Origin: Peptococcaceae bacterium
Lineage (GTDB): Bacteria > Bacillota > Peptococcia > Peptococcales > Peptococcaceae
Direction of reading: 5' to 3'
NCBI GenBank assembly: GCA_017399005.1
Contig: JAFQEO010000035.1
Location: 248,001 to 312,000 of the forward strand
DNA: 64,000 nt
The notes beneath the pieces are model-generated. The model was not told where the DNA came from and searched no databases. It was given only the letters and a program-made list of their open reading frames with translations. Made by a program: the position numbers and the translations under genes. This document shows, piece after piece, positions 40,771 through 50,714 of the stretch (positions are counted from its first letter, which is position 1; each line of letters starts with the position of its first letter).

Positions 40771-41450
40771 TGCACTTCCGCCTCCGATTTTCGAATATAA
40801 ATCAGCTCTGCCTGATACAAATCATCAAACTGCTGCTGTTCTGCCCTTCTGGCTGCCAGCATTGCCAGCGCACCGGCTCTCGGCAGAATCTGGTGGCCAT
40901 CAGCAAAGCGGCAGCGATCACCTAAAAGCCGAGCAAACACATCACCGAAAGCAGCAACACCGTCACCTACAAACCACACATCCTCATCCAGTGCTTTCAG
41001 CTGTTCTGCCAGCTGTTCCACTGCAATGGCCTGATAATCACTGAGTCGTTCCATACCATCACGACCACTGCGATAAATAGCTGTGTATACCTGTTTTTTC
41101 TGTGCATTCATAATCGGGCATACAATGCCTGGATAATGTACCAGATTTTCCGCCAGACAATCTAATGTCGGCACTGCAATCAGCTGTTTATCTGCACCCT
41201 GTGCCAGCCCTTTGGCAGTTGCCATCCCGATACGCAGTCCGGTAAAAGAACCAGGCCCCTGGGTTACTGCAATAGCATCCAGGTCTTTTACAGTCAGCTC
41301 CAGCTCATCCAGCAACTGCTGTACCAGCGGCATCAGTTTTTCTGAATGGGTGTTTTTTGTATTTAACGTAATTTCGCCAAGCAGTTCTCTCCCGCTGGAA
41401 ACGGCAATGCCTGCAACCGGCGTAGAACTATCGATACTTAGAATAATCAC
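40725..41450 (-). CDS. tsaB: tRNA threonylcarbamoyladenosine biosynthesis protein TsaB
   Basis: 241 aa. N-terminal ILSIDSSTPVAGIAVS and VTQGPGSFTGLRIGMATAKGL near residue 65 are diagnostic. It is the non-catalytic paralogue of TsaD that scaffolds the complex. It overlaps tsaE by 23 bp. Confidence 0.95.
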   Translation of the reverse strand: MIILSIDSSTPVAGIAVSSGRELLGEITLNTKNTHSEKLMPLVQQLLDELELTVKDLDAIAVTQGPGSFTGLRIGMATAKGLAQGADKQLIAVPTLDCLAENLVHYPGIVCPIMNAQKKQVYTAIYRSGRDGMERLSDYQAIAVEQLAEQLKALDEDVWFVGDGVAAFGDVFARLLGDRCRFADGHQILPRAGALAMLAARRAEQQQFDDLYQAELIYIRKSEAEVQWEARQASQMKSSCV

Positions 41451-41904
41451 AGCCTGTCAACTCCTCTATTAAATGCTCATAACGGGCACCATGGGGTGCA
41501 AAACGAAGCTCTCTGCCTTCCGGTACAACGGAAATCTCCATACCCAGATATTCATCAGGCAACAGAGGTTCAATAATCTGTGCCCACTCTACAACAGTGA
41601 CACCTTCACCGTAAAAATATTCCTCATAACCCAGATCATACATCTCTTCCGGCTGTTTCAAACGGTATACATCCATATGATACAATGGCAGCCGACCCGA
41701 TTCGTATTCATGAATAATGGTAAAGGTCGGGCTTACAATCTCTTCCGTTACCGCAAGACCCCGAGCCAGCCCTTGCGTCAGCAGGGTTTTACCTGCACCC
41801 AGATCGCCGTCCAATGCAATAAAATCACCAGATTCCACTAACTGAGCCATACGTTCACCCAGATACTCCAGTTCCTGCGGTGTCTTTGTAATAATCTTAA
41901 TCAT
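41428..41904 (-). CDS. tsaE: tRNA threonylcarbamoyladenosine biosynthesis ATPase TsaE
   Basis: About 158 aa from ATG at 41904 (MIKIITKT), placed 10 nt after AGGGG; upstream ATGs at 41913 and 41940 are possible. Walker A GDLGAGKTLL near residue 35, then SPTFTIIHEY and YHMDVYRL. First gene of the tsaE-tsaB-rimI-tsaD operon. Confidence 0.93.
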   Translation of the reverse strand: MIKIITKTPQELEYLGERMAQLVESGDFIALDGDLGAGKTLLTQGLARGLAVTEEIVSPTFTIIHEYESGRLPLYHMDVYRLKQPEEMYDLGYEEYFYGEGVTVVEWAQIIEPLLPDEYLGMEISVVPEGRELRFAPHGARYEHLIEELTGCDYSKYR

Positions 41905-42046
41905 CGCATTCATTCCCCTCGGAAAATCAGATTTCAACAATATGAACTGTCATCATGAACTGTCATCACAATCTATCTTTCAGCTTTCCCATACAGGAAA
42001 TTTTTATACAAACCAGCCACTTTGCAAAAGTCGCAGATAAAAGAAA

Positions 42047-42072
42047 AATGGTGTCGCAAGTGCGACACCATT
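42047..42072 (-). terminator. Terminator of the tRNA operon
   Basis: Perfect 12-bp stem AATGGTGTCGCA/TGCGACACCATT with a 2-nt loop, then TTTTTCTTTT on the minus strand. Confidence 0.92.
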
Positions 42073-42078
42073 CTCTAA

Positions 42079-42151
42079 TGGGAGTTGACGGGATCGAACC
42101 GCCGACATCCTGCTTGTAAGGCAGACGCTCTCCCAGCTGAGCTAAACTCCC
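42079..42151 (-). tRNA. tRNA-Val (anticodon TAC)
   Basis: Cloverleaf with GGGAGTT/AACTCCC acceptor, D-arm GCTCAGCTGGGAGAGC, anticodon loop CTTACAA and T-arm with GGTTCGATCC. CCA is not encoded. Confidence 0.95.
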
Positions 42152-42157
42152 GGGTAA

Positions 42158-42231
42158 TGACATGTACGGGATTCGAACCCGTGAATGCCAGCGTGAAAGG
42201 CTGGTGAGTTAAGCCCCTTCTCCAACATGCC
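42158..42231 (-). tRNA. tRNA-Glu (anticodon TTC)
   Basis: Acceptor GGCATGT pairs with ACATGTC with one G-U. Anticodon stem CCAGC/GCTGG encloses CTTTCAC; T-arm ACGGG/CCCGT. Only a 3-bp D-stem, as is usual for Glu. Confidence 0.93.
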
Positions 42232-42254
42232 ATACAGTGTATTAACGAATATAA

Positions 42255-42327
42255 TGGGCCCACTTGGTTTCGAACCAAGGACCGGCCGGTTATGAGCCGG
42301 CTGCTCTAACCCCTGAGCTATAGGCCC
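42255..42327 (-). tRNA. tRNA with CAT anticodon, likely tRNA-Ile2 (lysidine type)
   Basis: Acceptor GGGCCTA/TGGGCCC (with one mismatched pair), anticodon stem GCCGG/CCGGC around CTCATAA. The body, with TAGCTCAG-GGGTTAGAGCAG before the CTCATAA loop, resembles Ile2 tRNAs more than initiator or elongator Met. Elongator tRNA-Met remains possible. Confidence 0.85.
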
Positions 42328-42361
42328 GCGAGGTTTCTCCCCTTGTTCAGGAGCCTTTATT

Positions 42362-42390
42362 ATTATATTTTAACCAGCCTGCAAAGTCAA
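42362..42390 (-). promoter_or_regulatory. Promoter of the tRNA operon
   Basis: TTGACT, a 17-bp spacer and TATAAT on the minus strand, 35 bp before the first tRNA. Confidence 0.88.
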
Positions 42391-42414
42391 GCCCTTTTTC
42401 ATGAATTTGTAAAA

Positions 42415-42472
42415 AAACTTATACTGCCGCTTCAGACGATAAATCGGAGTTCTCATCCGAAACGGCAGTATC
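42415..42472 (-). terminator. Terminator after rpoD
   Basis: ATACTGCCG...CGGCAGTAT with an internal hairpin arm, then AAGTTTTTTT on the minus strand. Confidence 0.8.
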
Positions 42473-42491
42473 GTTTTTTATGGACTTCTGA

Positions 42492-43667
42492 TTAATCCAG
42501 ATAATCTTTCAATTTACGGCTTCTGCTTGGATGGCGCAGTTTGCGCAGCGCTTTTGCTTCAATCTGACGGATACGTTCACGGGTTACACCAAATTCCTGA
42601 CCAACTTCCTCCAGAGTTCTGGAGCGACCATCATCCAGACCGAAACGCAAACGCAATACTTTTTCCTCACGCGGTGTCAGAGTATCCAGAACACTTTCCA
42701 GCTGTTCTTTTAATAAAATGTAAGATGCCGCTTCTGCAGGTGCAGGTGCATCTTCATCCTCGATGAAGTCACCCAGATGGCTGTCTTCCTCTTCCCCGAT
42801 TGGAGTTTCCAGCGATACAGGTTCCTGAGCAACTTTCTGAATTTCACGCACACGTTCTACCGGAATTTCCATAGCAGCAGCAATTTCTTCCGGTGATGGA
42901 TCACGGCCCAGTTCCTGAAGCAATTGACGGGAAACGCGAATCAGTTTATTGATGGTTTCCACCATATGAACCGGAATACGAATGGTTCTCGCCTGATCTG
43001 CAATAGCACGTGTAATCGCCTGACGAATCCACCAGGTTGCATAAGTACTGAATTTAAAGCCTTTGCCATAATCAAATTTTTCTACCGCTTTAATTAAGCC
43101 AAGATTACCTTCCTGAATCAGATCCAGAAACAGCATACCACGGCCTACGTAGCGTTTTGCAATACTTACTACCAGACGCAGATTGGCTTCTGCCAGTTTT
43201 TTCTTAGCTTCCTCGTCACCCTGCTCCATACGTTTTGCCAGTTCGACTTCCTCTTCGGCACTCAGAAGAGGAACGCGGCCGATTTCTTTCAGATACATAC
43301 GTACCGGGTCATCAATGCCAACACCTTCTGGAACACTTAAGTCCAAATCAAGAACTTCTTCTTCCAGATCTTCCGGCGGAACATCATCCTCCAGACTGGA
43401 TACAGCCATCAGGCTGTCATCCGTTTCCAGCAGAGTGATTTCCATATCATCTTCGTCAAGATCTTCTTTGTCGGGATCTAAATCTGTATGCACCAGTTTA
43501 ATGCCCATGGCGCTAATCTGTTCATATATATCATCGATTTGTTCAGGGGAAAGCTCCGTGGTAGACAGGCTGTCCATAATTTCCTCATAAGACAGCACCC
43601 CTTTTTCTTTCCCTTTGGCTAGCAGCTGCTTGATTTTTTCTTTTTCATTCTGAATCTCCATGCTCAT
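42492..43667 (-). CDS. rpoD: Primary RNA polymerase sigma factor RpoD (SigA)
   Basis: 391 aa. Region 1.1-like acidic N terminus (residues 1-120), region 1.2 ([16 protein letters not shown]), region 2 with [20 protein letters not shown], region 3 ([13 protein letters not shown]), and region 4 ([33 protein letters not shown]). It directs housekeeping transcription. It follows dnaG by 3 bp, the conserved macromolecular-synthesis order. Confidence 0.98.
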   Translation of the reverse strand: MSMEIQNEKEKIKQLLAKGKEKGVLSYEEIMDSLSTTELSPEQIDDIYEQISAMGIKLVHTDLDPDKEDLDEDDMEITLLETDDSLMAVSSLEDDVPPEDLEEEVLDLDLSVPEGVGIDDPVRMYLKEIGRVPLLSAEEEVELAKRMEQGDEEAKKKLAEANLRLVVSIAKRYVGRGMLFLDLIQEGNLGLIKAVEKFDYGKGFKFSTYATWWIRQAITRAIADQARTIRIPVHMVETINKLIRVSRQLLQELGRDPSPEEIAAAMEIPVERVREIQKVAQEPVSLETPIGEEEDSHLGDFIEDEDAPAPAEAASYILLKEQLESVLDTLTPREEKVLRLRFGLDDGRSRTLEEVGQEFGVTRERIRQIEAKALRKLRHPSRSRKLKDYLD

Positions 43668-43670
43668 CTG

Positions 43671-45494
43671 CTATTCCCCCTTCCTCGATGTTTCCAGTTC
43701 TTTTTTCTCGCGTCGAATGTTGTCCAGTTTCTGCAGTATTTCATGCATGTTCCCTGTTTCCCCCACTTTTGTATTTTCTGTCAGCCTCTGACTTAACCGC
43801 TGATATTCCTGATCCAGGCGTTCTGCTTTCAATTGCCACAGTGCATTGTTCATCGTTTTTTCCTGATCTGTAATATACAGCTCGTCCATCAGCAGATTGG
43901 CTAACAGCTGCCCTTTGTCCTGACCGATTCCAGCACTGTCCACCTTACCACAGCGCCGAATACTCGACTGAAACTCCTGATACAATTCTGCCGCCGGGCT
44001 GTCAAACAGCGATACGCCGCCGTAGCTTTCCACCAGTTCCAGCAAATCAGGCCGGTCAAACAGAATATGCAGTATATTTTTTTCTATTTTGCTTTCTATA
44101 TTCCCTGCTTTCTGCTCAGTTTCCTGCACAGAAACAGAAGCTTCCTCTTCTTTTCTGCCCGGTTCTGCCGCGGCATCACTGCTTTTACGCAACTCGTCCC
44201 AGACGGCCTTCTCACTAACCTGCAGACGGATACTAATCTCCCGTATAGCCGTTTCACGAGCCACTGCGCTCTGCATTTTCCGTAAATCCGGCAGCAACAT
44301 GGAAACCACTTTCATTTTACCGGTAATGGTATCCGTATTAGTTGTTTCCATAAATCTGGCAATTTTATACATAATCAGCTCTTGAGCCTCTTTAATCAGC
44401 CGCTCAAACGCTTCTTTTCCATATTTCTTCAAATACTCATCCGGGTCTGCCTGGTCCGGAATCTGGATTACCCGGGCGGTACAGCCCAGATCTGACAGAA
44501 TATCCAGACAGCGCATGGTGGCTTTAATGCCTGCCGCATCACCGTCAAAGGAAATTCCCATCTGATAGGTGTTTCGCATCAGTAGCCTGCCCTGTTCCGG
44601 TGTAAAGGCCGTACCTAATGGCGCTACCGCATTGGTGATACCATACTGATGACAGCTGATAACATCCATATAGCCTTCTACAATAATAGCCTGGTCGGCA
44701 TTACGGATTCCCGTACGTGCCAGATGCAGACCATACAGATTACGGCTCTTATGAAACAGCGGTGTATCCGGTGAATTCAGATATTTCTGCGGGCTGGCGT
44801 CTTTATCAATAATGCGGCCGCCAAAGGCAATCACATTCCCTTTCTCGTCACCAATCGGAAACATCAGTCTCTGCCGGAACCGGTCAATATACTGACCATT
44901 TTTGCGACTCTCGCTTATTAATCCTAAATCCAGCATCTCCTGATTACTAACACCGCGTTTCTTCAGCGCCTGATACAGACTGTCCCATCCGGGCGGCGTT
45001 GCCCCCAGCTGGAACTTCTCAATAATCTCATCGCTGATCTGTCGTCTTTTCAGATATTCCCGGTACGGTTTACCCTGCTGACTTTCCATCAGCACTTTAT
45101 GATAGTATCTGGCCGCAAAATCATTAATCTGCAGATAGCGTTTTCGCTGTTCCATTTTTTTGCGCTGTTCGGCAGTCATTTCTTTCTCCGGCAGAGGCAC
45201 ATTGGCACGCTTTGCCAGTTTCTCTACCGCTTCCAGAAATGAAATTCCCTCAATATCCATAATAAAGCGGAATACATTGCCGCCTTTCCCGCAACCGAAA
45301 CAGTGGAAAATCTGTTTGCCCGGCGAAACAGAAAACGACGGTGTCTTCTCATTATGAAACGGACAAAGACCCTGATAGTTGCTGCCTCTCCGTTTCAGCG
45401 GCACATATTCATTAATTACAGAAACGATATCACACCGGGCGGCAATCTCGTCCAGAACTTCCTGCGGTATGTATCCAGTCGACATAATCATCAC
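43671..45494 (-). CDS. dnaG: DNA primase DnaG
   Basis: 607 aa. Zinc-binding CPFHNEKTPSFSVS...CFGCGKGGN at residues 43-72, RNA-polymerase core to about 250, TOPRIM with IIVEGYMDVISCHQ near 265, and a C-terminal helicase-binding domain. It makes RNA primers for replication. Three close start codons (GTG, ATG, ATG) leave the first residues uncertain. Confidence 0.97.
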   Translation of the reverse strand: MMIMSTGYIPQEVLDEIAARCDIVSVINEYVPLKRRGSNYQGLCPFHNEKTPSFSVSPGKQIFHCFGCGKGGNVFRFIMDIEGISFLEAVEKLAKRANVPLPEKEMTAEQRKKMEQRKRYLQINDFAARYYHKVLMESQQGKPYREYLKRRQISDEIIEKFQLGATPPGWDSLYQALKKRGVSNQEMLDLGLISESRKNGQYIDRFRQRLMFPIGDEKGNVIAFGGRIIDKDASPQKYLNSPDTPLFHKSRNLYGLHLARTGIRNADQAIIVEGYMDVISCHQYGITNAVAPLGTAFTPEQGRLLMRNTYQMGISFDGDAAGIKATMRCLDILSDLGCTARVIQIPDQADPDEYLKKYGKEAFERLIKEAQELIMYKIARFMETTNTDTITGKMKVVSMLLPDLRKMQSAVARETAIREISIRLQVSEKAVWDELRKSSDAAAEPGRKEEEASVSVQETEQKAGNIESKIEKNILHILFDRPDLLELVESYGGVSLFDSPAAELYQEFQSSIRRCGKVDSAGIGQDKGQLLANLLMDELYITDQEKTMNNALWQLKAERLDQEYQRLSQRLTENTKVGETGNMHEILQKLDNIRREKKELETSRKGE

Positions 45495-45592
45495 CCGAAT
45501 TTCATTTATCTTGCTTATAATTCTCTAAAAAAGACGAATTTCCTCTTTTTTTCGAAAATAAATTATTTTTATAAATTCTATTCTTTTATCAA

Positions 45593-46645
45593 TTACAGTG
45601 TTTGAATAAAAGAGCGTGGAATTGTAATCTCTTTAAACAGTGCAATACAGTAGGCATCAGACATACCAGAAATATAATCACAGACTCCCTGCCGGATCCC
45701 TTCCTCCTGGACAATCTGCTGATATAATTGCGGCATCTGTTCTGGATGTTCCAGATAGTGGTCAAACAGATAATTCACCACCAGTGCTGCCCGTTCACGC
45801 TCCATAGCACAGACATCACCCTTGTAGATATTGTCAAACATGAAGGCACGCAGTCCTTTTAAAGCTTCGTCTACATCTTCCGTAAAACAGAGCCGTATAT
45901 CTTCTCTACTGCTAGTCTGTTCCATCATTACACGTGCATGCGTCACCAGATTGGTCACCAGTGTGGTGATGCGGTCACCATGACTGTGACCCAGCACATC
46001 GGTATACTGACGCGGCAGGTCATCCTCTTTTAAAATACCGGCACGGATACTGTCATCAATATCGTGCTGCACATAGGCAATTTTATCGCTAAACCGTATA
46101 ATCTGACCTTCCAGTGTGGATGCACATGCCTGTGCCGAACCATAACCGCTGTGATACAGCACACCATCCAGTACTTCTCTGGAAATGTTGAGCCCGGGCT
46201 GGCCTTTGTGCCGCTCCAGTTTCTCTAATACTCTTACACTGTTCACATTATGTTTAAACCCTTCCGGCATCCGCTCGTTCAATACTTCCTCACCGGTATG
46301 AGCAAACGGGGTATGCCCCACATCGTGGGCAAGTGCAATCGCCTCGATTAAATCCTCGTTAAGCCGCAGCGCCTTGCCGATTGTTTTAGCAATCTGGTTC
46401 ACTTCCAGTGTATGCGTCAGCCGGGTGCGATAATGATCACCAGACGGTGTGATATACACCTGTGTTTTCTGATTAAGCCGTCGAAAGGCTTTTGAATGGA
46501 TAATCCGGTCACGATCCCGCATAAAGCAGGTACGCAAATCATCCGGCTCCTCTGGCTGTTTCCGCCCGGCACTCTCTGCCGACAGCACTGCCAGCGGCGA
46601 CAGCTGCATCCGTTCCCAGTTTTCTAATTCTTCCCGCATCCGCAT
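45593..46645 (-). CDS. dgt: Deoxyguanosinetriphosphate triphosphohydrolase-like protein (HD domain)
   Basis: The start at 46645 (MRMREELENW) follows GAGGG by 8 nt. 350 aa. HD metal site: RLTHTLEVNQIA near residue 75, AHDVGHTPFAH near 108. It degrades dGTP or other dNTPs to nucleoside and triphosphate, influencing dNTP pools; placement just before dnaG is conserved in Bacillota. Confidence 0.93.
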   Translation of the reverse strand: MRMREELENWERMQLSPLAVLSAESAGRKQPEEPDDLRTCFMRDRDRIIHSKAFRRLNQKTQVYITPSGDHYRTRLTHTLEVNQIAKTIGKALRLNEDLIEAIALAHDVGHTPFAHTGEEVLNERMPEGFKHNVNSVRVLEKLERHKGQPGLNISREVLDGVLYHSGYGSAQACASTLEGQIIRFSDKIAYVQHDIDDSIRAGILKEDDLPRQYTDVLGHSHGDRITTLVTNLVTHARVMMEQTSSREDIRLCFTEDVDEALKGLRAFMFDNIYKGDVCAMERERAALVVNYLFDHYLEHPEQMPQLYQQIVQEEGIRQGVCDYISGMSDAYCIALFKEITIPRSFIQTL

Positions 46646-46743
46646 AGCAAACACCCTCTTTTCCTGTCATCCAATGTTCCTGTCAGACTGCATCCATTTT
46701 AGAATCCGCTCTTTAAAAATGTGTTATCTTTATTGTATTCGCA

Positions 46744-46792
46744 CAAAAAAAGGATTCTCCTGCTTCTCTCAACAGAAAAAAGCAAAAAGAAT
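46744..46792 (-). terminator. Terminator after the CcpN-like gene
   Basis: GGATTCT...AGAATCC with an inner TGCTT/AAGCA stem, then TTTTTTT on the minus strand. Confidence 0.75.
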
Positions 46793-46823
46793 CCATAAAA
46801 GCGCCATTATACGCAATATTTTA

Positions 46824-47450
46824 TCAGTTCTGATTTCCCAGTGCCACAAAAGCCTTTGCCACATTGGTCTTTGTTACACGGCCAACCACTTTTAAGCGGC
46901 CCTTCTCGGTTTTCTGTACAACCGGCATCCCGTCAATCTGGTGTTCAATCATGCGTTTTGCCACTTCCCAGAGGCTTTCTTCCTCATACGCCACCACGAT
47001 ATTCGGCATACGGGTCATAATTACACCAATCGGCAGCTGGTTAATATCCGCCTTGCCGATGGCAATTTTCAGCATATCTTTGCGAGAGCTAATACCTTCC
47101 AGTTCCTGCTGGTCGTTTACTACGAACAGTGTCCCCACATCCTCAACAAACATGGTCACAATGCCATTGTATACAGACGTACTTTCATCTACAGTTACCG
47201 GTACCGATTGATAATCAGCTACTTTCAGTTCGTTCATCTGCTCATACAGACTAAACGGGTTCTGTTCACCCTTGTAATAGTAACCAACACGCGGACGTGC
47301 CTCCAGAAGACCAATCTGAGTCAGAAATGCCAGATCGGGACGCAGAGACGCACGGGTCAGATTCAGCATTTCTGCCACTTTCTCCCCGGTAATCGGGCCC
47401 TGTTCTTTTACAATTTCTACGATTTTTTCCTGACGTTCATTCAGCTGCAT
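46824..47450 (-). CDS. CcpN-like transcriptional regulator with CBS pair
   Basis: 208 aa. Winged helix-turn-helix at residues 1-65 (QEKIVEIVKEQGPITGEKVAEMLNL, TRASLRPDLAFLTQIG), then two CBS motifs (VTVDESTSVYNGIVTMFVEDVGTLFVV; IGVIMTRMPNIVVAYEEES). CcpN represses gluconeogenic genes in Bacillus and senses adenine nucleotides through CBS domains. The role here is inferred. Confidence 0.88.
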   Translation of the reverse strand: MQLNERQEKIVEIVKEQGPITGEKVAEMLNLTRASLRPDLAFLTQIGLLEARPRVGYYYKGEQNPFSLYEQMNELKVADYQSVPVTVDESTSVYNGIVTMFVEDVGTLFVVNDQQELEGISSRKDMLKIAIGKADINQLPIGVIMTRMPNIVVAYEEESLWEVAKRMIEHQIDGMPVVQKTEKGRLKVVGRVTKTNVAKAFVALGNQN

Positions 47451-47467
47451 TGTTGAGCCCTCCTGTC

Positions 47468-47965
47468 TTAAGAGCGGAAATTACTGAACTGTAACTCCAC
47501 ACCGTAATCCTGCCCCTTTAAAAAGGCAATTACAGCCTGCAAATCATCAATTTTTTTGCCGCTGACACGAATCTGATCGTCCTGCAGCTGCGCCTGCACT
47601 TTCACTTTCAGGTTTTTGATGTCTTTTGTGATTTTTTTTGCCACATCGGCATCAATGCCCTGTTTTACCTTGATACTCTGACGAACCATACCACCGGCTG
47701 CCGGTTCCACTTTACCGTATTCCAGATTTTTAATAGCCACACCGCGTTTGATGAACTTGCCCTGCAGAATATCTACAATATTACGCATTCTGGTATCATC
47801 TTCGGTTACGATTTTGATAGCATTGCCGTTTTCAATCTCCACAGTGCTCTTTGTTCCTTTGAAATCGAAACGCTGAGTAATTTCTTTTACGGTCTGATTA
47901 ACGGCATTGTTAACTTCCTGCATATCCACCTCGGATACAACGTCAAAACTTGGTTCTTTTGCCAT
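47468..47965 (-). CDS. YajQ family nucleotide-binding protein
   Basis: 165 aa, with the family N terminus [19 protein letters not shown] and [10 protein letters not shown] near the end. YajQ proteins bind c-di-GMP or nucleic acid in other bacteria. It is followed 17 bp later by the CcpN-like gene. Confidence 0.95.
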   Translation of the reverse strand: MAKEPSFDVVSEVDMQEVNNAVNQTVKEITQRFDFKGTKSTVEIENGNAIKIVTEDDTRMRNIVDILQGKFIKRGVAIKNLEYGKVEPAAGGMVRQSIKVKQGIDADVAKKITKDIKNLKVKVQAQLQDDQIRVSGKKIDDLQAVIAFLKGQDYGVELQFSNFRS

Positions 47966-48049
47966 GCAGACTCCTCCTTACATTCATCTCATTATCTATC
48001 TTCCGTTCTTCAGTTTCTGTTCTCTGTCTCTCGTCTTTTATAAACAGTT

Positions 48050-49435
48050 CTAAAATTCCGCACTGCGAACCACGCGCGGGAACGCAATTACATCACGGAT
48101 ATTGCCGATGCCGCTCAGATACATAATCAGGCGTTCAAAGCCAAGCCCGAACCCAGCATGACGGGTTCCGCCATATCTGCGCAAATCCAGATACCACCAG
48201 TAATCCTCTGGATTCAGCTGCAGTTCTTGCATACGTGCCTCAAGCACATCCAGACGTTCTTCTCTCTGACTGCCGCCGATAATCTCCCCAATGCCAGGTA
48301 CCAGTAAATCCATAGCGGCTACTGTTTTTCCATCATCATTCAGACGCATATAGAAAGCCTTAATATCTTTTGGATAATCGGTGACAAATACCGGTTTTTT
48401 GAAATGCTGCTCGGTCAGATATCGTTCATGTTCGGTCTGTAAATCGATACCCCATTCAACAGGATATACAAATTCAGTATTGGCCTGTTTCAGAATCTCA
48501 ATAGCCTCCGTATAAGTTACCCGGCCAAAGTCTGAATCTACAATATGCTGCAGACGTTCCAGCAGCTCTTTATCCACAAATTTATTGAAGAACTCCATCT
48601 CTTCCGGCAGACGTTCCAGCGCTGTACGAATCAGATATTTCATCATGTCTTCTGCCAGTGCCATATTCTGTTCTAAATCAGCGAAAGCTATCTCCGGTTC
48701 CAGCATCCAGAATTCAGCCGCATGACGGGCTGTATTAGAGTTTTCCGCCCGGAATGTCGGCCCGAATGTATATACATTTCGAAATGCCATAGCAAAGGCT
48801 TCCGCATTCAGCTGGCCGCTCACCGTCAGGTTTGCCGCTTTACCAAAGAAGTCCTGAGTATAATCCACAGTTCCGTCTTCTCCAGTCGGCACCTGATTTA
48901 AATCCAGCGTAGTCAACTGGAACATTTCACCGGCACCTTCGCAATCGCTGGCAGTAATAATCGGTGTATTTACATATACAAAGCCTTTTTCCTGAAAATA
49001 CTGATGAATGGCATAAGCAAGCACCGAACGCAGACGGAACACTGCCGAAAAGGTATTGGTACGCGGGCGCAAATGTGCAATAGTACGCAGATACTCGAAT
49101 GTGTGCCGTTTTTTCTGCAGCGGATAATCCGATGGACAGCTGCCTTCTACCACGATTTCTTTTGCTTTCAGTTCAAAAGCCTGCCCACTGCCCGGAGAAG
49201 CCACCAGTCGGCCGGTTACCACCAGTGCCGTGCTGATGCCCAGCTTGCAGATTTCTTCAAAGTTTGGCAGTTCCTCTTCAAACACAATCTGTAGATTCTG
49301 AAAAAAGCTGCCGTCATTTAACTCAATAAATCCAAATTTTTTGGAAGCACGGATGTTGCGAACCCAGCCTGCCACTTCCAGTTCCTGGTCCAGATACTTC
49401 TCTGGTGCACGGAAAATCTGTTTCAGTTCCGTCAT
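48050..49435 (-). CDS. asnS: Asparagine-tRNA ligase
   Basis: 461 aa, class IIb. N-terminal OB fold ([25 protein letters not shown]), motif 2 with [21 protein letters not shown], and motif 3 [13 protein letters not shown]. The [10 protein letters not shown] stretch and overall length fit AsnRS rather than AspRS, which carries a GAD insertion. A promoter lies about 80 bp upstream. Confidence 0.97.
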   Translation of the reverse strand: MTELKQIFRAPEKYLDQELEVAGWVRNIRASKKFGFIELNDGSFFQNLQIVFEEELPNFEEICKLGISTALVVTGRLVASPGSGQAFELKAKEIVVEGSCPSDYPLQKKRHTFEYLRTIAHLRPRTNTFSAVFRLRSVLAYAIHQYFQEKGFVYVNTPIITASDCEGAGEMFQLTTLDLNQVPTGEDGTVDYTQDFFGKAANLTVSGQLNAEAFAMAFRNVYTFGPTFRAENSNTARHAAEFWMLEPEIAFADLEQNMALAEDMMKYLIRTALERLPEEMEFFNKFVDKELLERLQHIVDSDFGRVTYTEAIEILKQANTEFVYPVEWGIDLQTEHERYLTEQHFKKPVFVTDYPKDIKAFYMRLNDDGKTVAAMDLLVPGIGEIIGGSQREERLDVLEARMQELQLNPEDYWWYLDLRRYGGTRHAGFGLGFERLIMYLSGIGNIRDVIAFPRVVRSAEF

Positions 49436-49516
49436 TTCACAAAACCTCCCGTTATCAGTTGTTATTACTATAAACTATCCCTGTACAAAACAGCTTATAA
49501 CTCTCATATTATCTAT

Positions 49517-49546
49517 ATTGTACGCTATTATTGTGCATCATGTCAA
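49517..49546 (-). promoter_or_regulatory. Promoter of asnS
   Basis: Perfect TTGACA, an 18-bp spacer and TACAAT on the minus strand. No T-box leader was seen between it and asnS. Confidence 0.8.
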
Positions 49547-49617
49547 ATAAATGTGCGACATTATTCGTAAAAAGATGTTTTATTTGTAGCTATATTCGTT
49601 GCGTTATTGAGCGGAAA

Positions 49618-49656
49618 CAAAAAAAGAGCCTGCCACTCTGCAGAGAGACAGACTCC
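49618..49656 (-). terminator. Terminator after azlD
   Basis: GAGTCTGTCTCTCTGCAGAG and its mismatched complement form a long hairpin, then TTTTTTT on the minus strand. Confidence 0.7.
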
Positions 49657-49672
49657 ATTGTTCATCCTTCAT

Positions 49673-49984
49673 TTACAGAAACAGATACAACACAAAATCC
49701 ACAGCAACGGCTGCCAGTACGCAGACCATAATCTGACACTTGCGCATAGCAAGTACAATAGCCACTGCACCGCCGGCAATACCGATAATCGGATTCATGT
49801 TATCCACCAGAAACACACCCGGGAAAATCAGAGCGGCCATAGCTGTATAAGGAATCAGTTTCAGAAATTTCTCGGTTCTGGAACCAAATTTCATTTTATC
49901 CACCAGAACAGCCGGAATTGCGCGAGGAATATAGGTTACCGCCATCATCCCCGCAATCAGAAGAAAGATATCAGTTGATGCCAT
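49673..49984 (-). CDS. azlD: AzlD-like branched-chain amino acid export subunit
   Basis: About 103 aa from ATG at 49984 (MASTDIFLLIAGMMAVTYIPRAIPAVLV), chosen for its GAGGAGG; a longer frame to 50011 overlaps azlC further. Three or four transmembrane helices. It works with AzlC, whose gene it overlaps by 14 bp. Confidence 0.9.
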   Translation of the reverse strand: MASTDIFLLIAGMMAVTYIPRAIPAVLVDKMKFGSRTEKFLKLIPYTAMAALIFPGVFLVDNMNPIIGIAGGAVAIVLAMRKCQIMVCVLAAVAVDFVLYLFL

Positions 49985-50696
49985 CGGTATTGCCCTCCTC
50001 TTTCTCCTCATCTAATTCCACAAAAAACACGCCGATAAAGGCGCAGAGCAGTGTAGAAATAATCAGCGCCCAGCTGGAAGCCATAACCTGTGTCAGAACA
50101 GTATTGCACATTGCTGTCAGCAGTACCAGCACCGCCAGCTTCCAGTTTCCAGTCAGGTTTGGAAACAACAGACCGATAAACATGGCATACAGAGCAATGC
50201 CAAGGCTGGCAGTCACAATGGCCGGCAGAAAATCTGAAGCCACAGCACCAATCAGAGTTCCCGCATTCCATGACAGATAAGTCACTGTAATCAGCCCCAG
50301 AAAATACATCAGATTGCTGTTTTCTTTTGATTCGGTTGTAAAAATAGCAAAGGACTCATCCGTTACACCGAATGCGGCAAGTAAACGACCAGCCGTGCTG
50401 CCGTCCTGCATTTGATTCATCACACAGGTGCTCATAATCAGATGGCGCAGATTTAAAATAAAGGTAGCCACAATCATAGCAATAAGGCCGGCACCCTGTT
50501 CATACATACCAACGGCCATCATCTGACTGGCACCAGCAAACACCGCAATAGACATACTGCAGGTTTCCAGCACTGAAAACCCTGCCTGACGCGCCATAAT
50601 AGCATAAGCAATGCCCACTGGCACAAAGCCCAGAATAACCGGTAGACCAGAACGCATCCCAGTCATATAACTGGCTTTCCAGTTTTTGTTTGACAT
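49971..50696 (-). CDS. azlC: AzlC-like branched-chain amino acid permease
   Basis: 241 aa with about seven transmembrane segments. Motifs include GLPVILGFVPVGIAYAIMARQAGFSVLE, GASQMMAVGMYEQGA, LNLRHLIMSTCVM and FGVTDESFAIFT, characteristic of AzlC. The pair exports leucine analogues or branched-chain amino acids. Confidence 0.94.
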   Translation of the reverse strand: MSNKNWKASYMTGMRSGLPVILGFVPVGIAYAIMARQAGFSVLETCSMSIAVFAGASQMMAVGMYEQGAGLIAMIVATFILNLRHLIMSTCVMNQMQDGSTAGRLLAAFGVTDESFAIFTTESKENSNLMYFLGLITVTYLSWNAGTLIGAVASDFLPAIVTASLGIALYAMFIGLLFPNLTGNWKLAVLVLLTAMCNTVLTQVMASSWALIISTLLCAFIGVFFVELDEEKEEGNTDGIN

Positions 50697-50714
50697 AGTA
50701 GACGCTCCTTTTTC

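Noticed and set aside
49436-49516. T-box leader upstream of asnS
   Set aside because: No GGTGG-containing specifier/antiterminator elements and too short a distance between promoter and gene.
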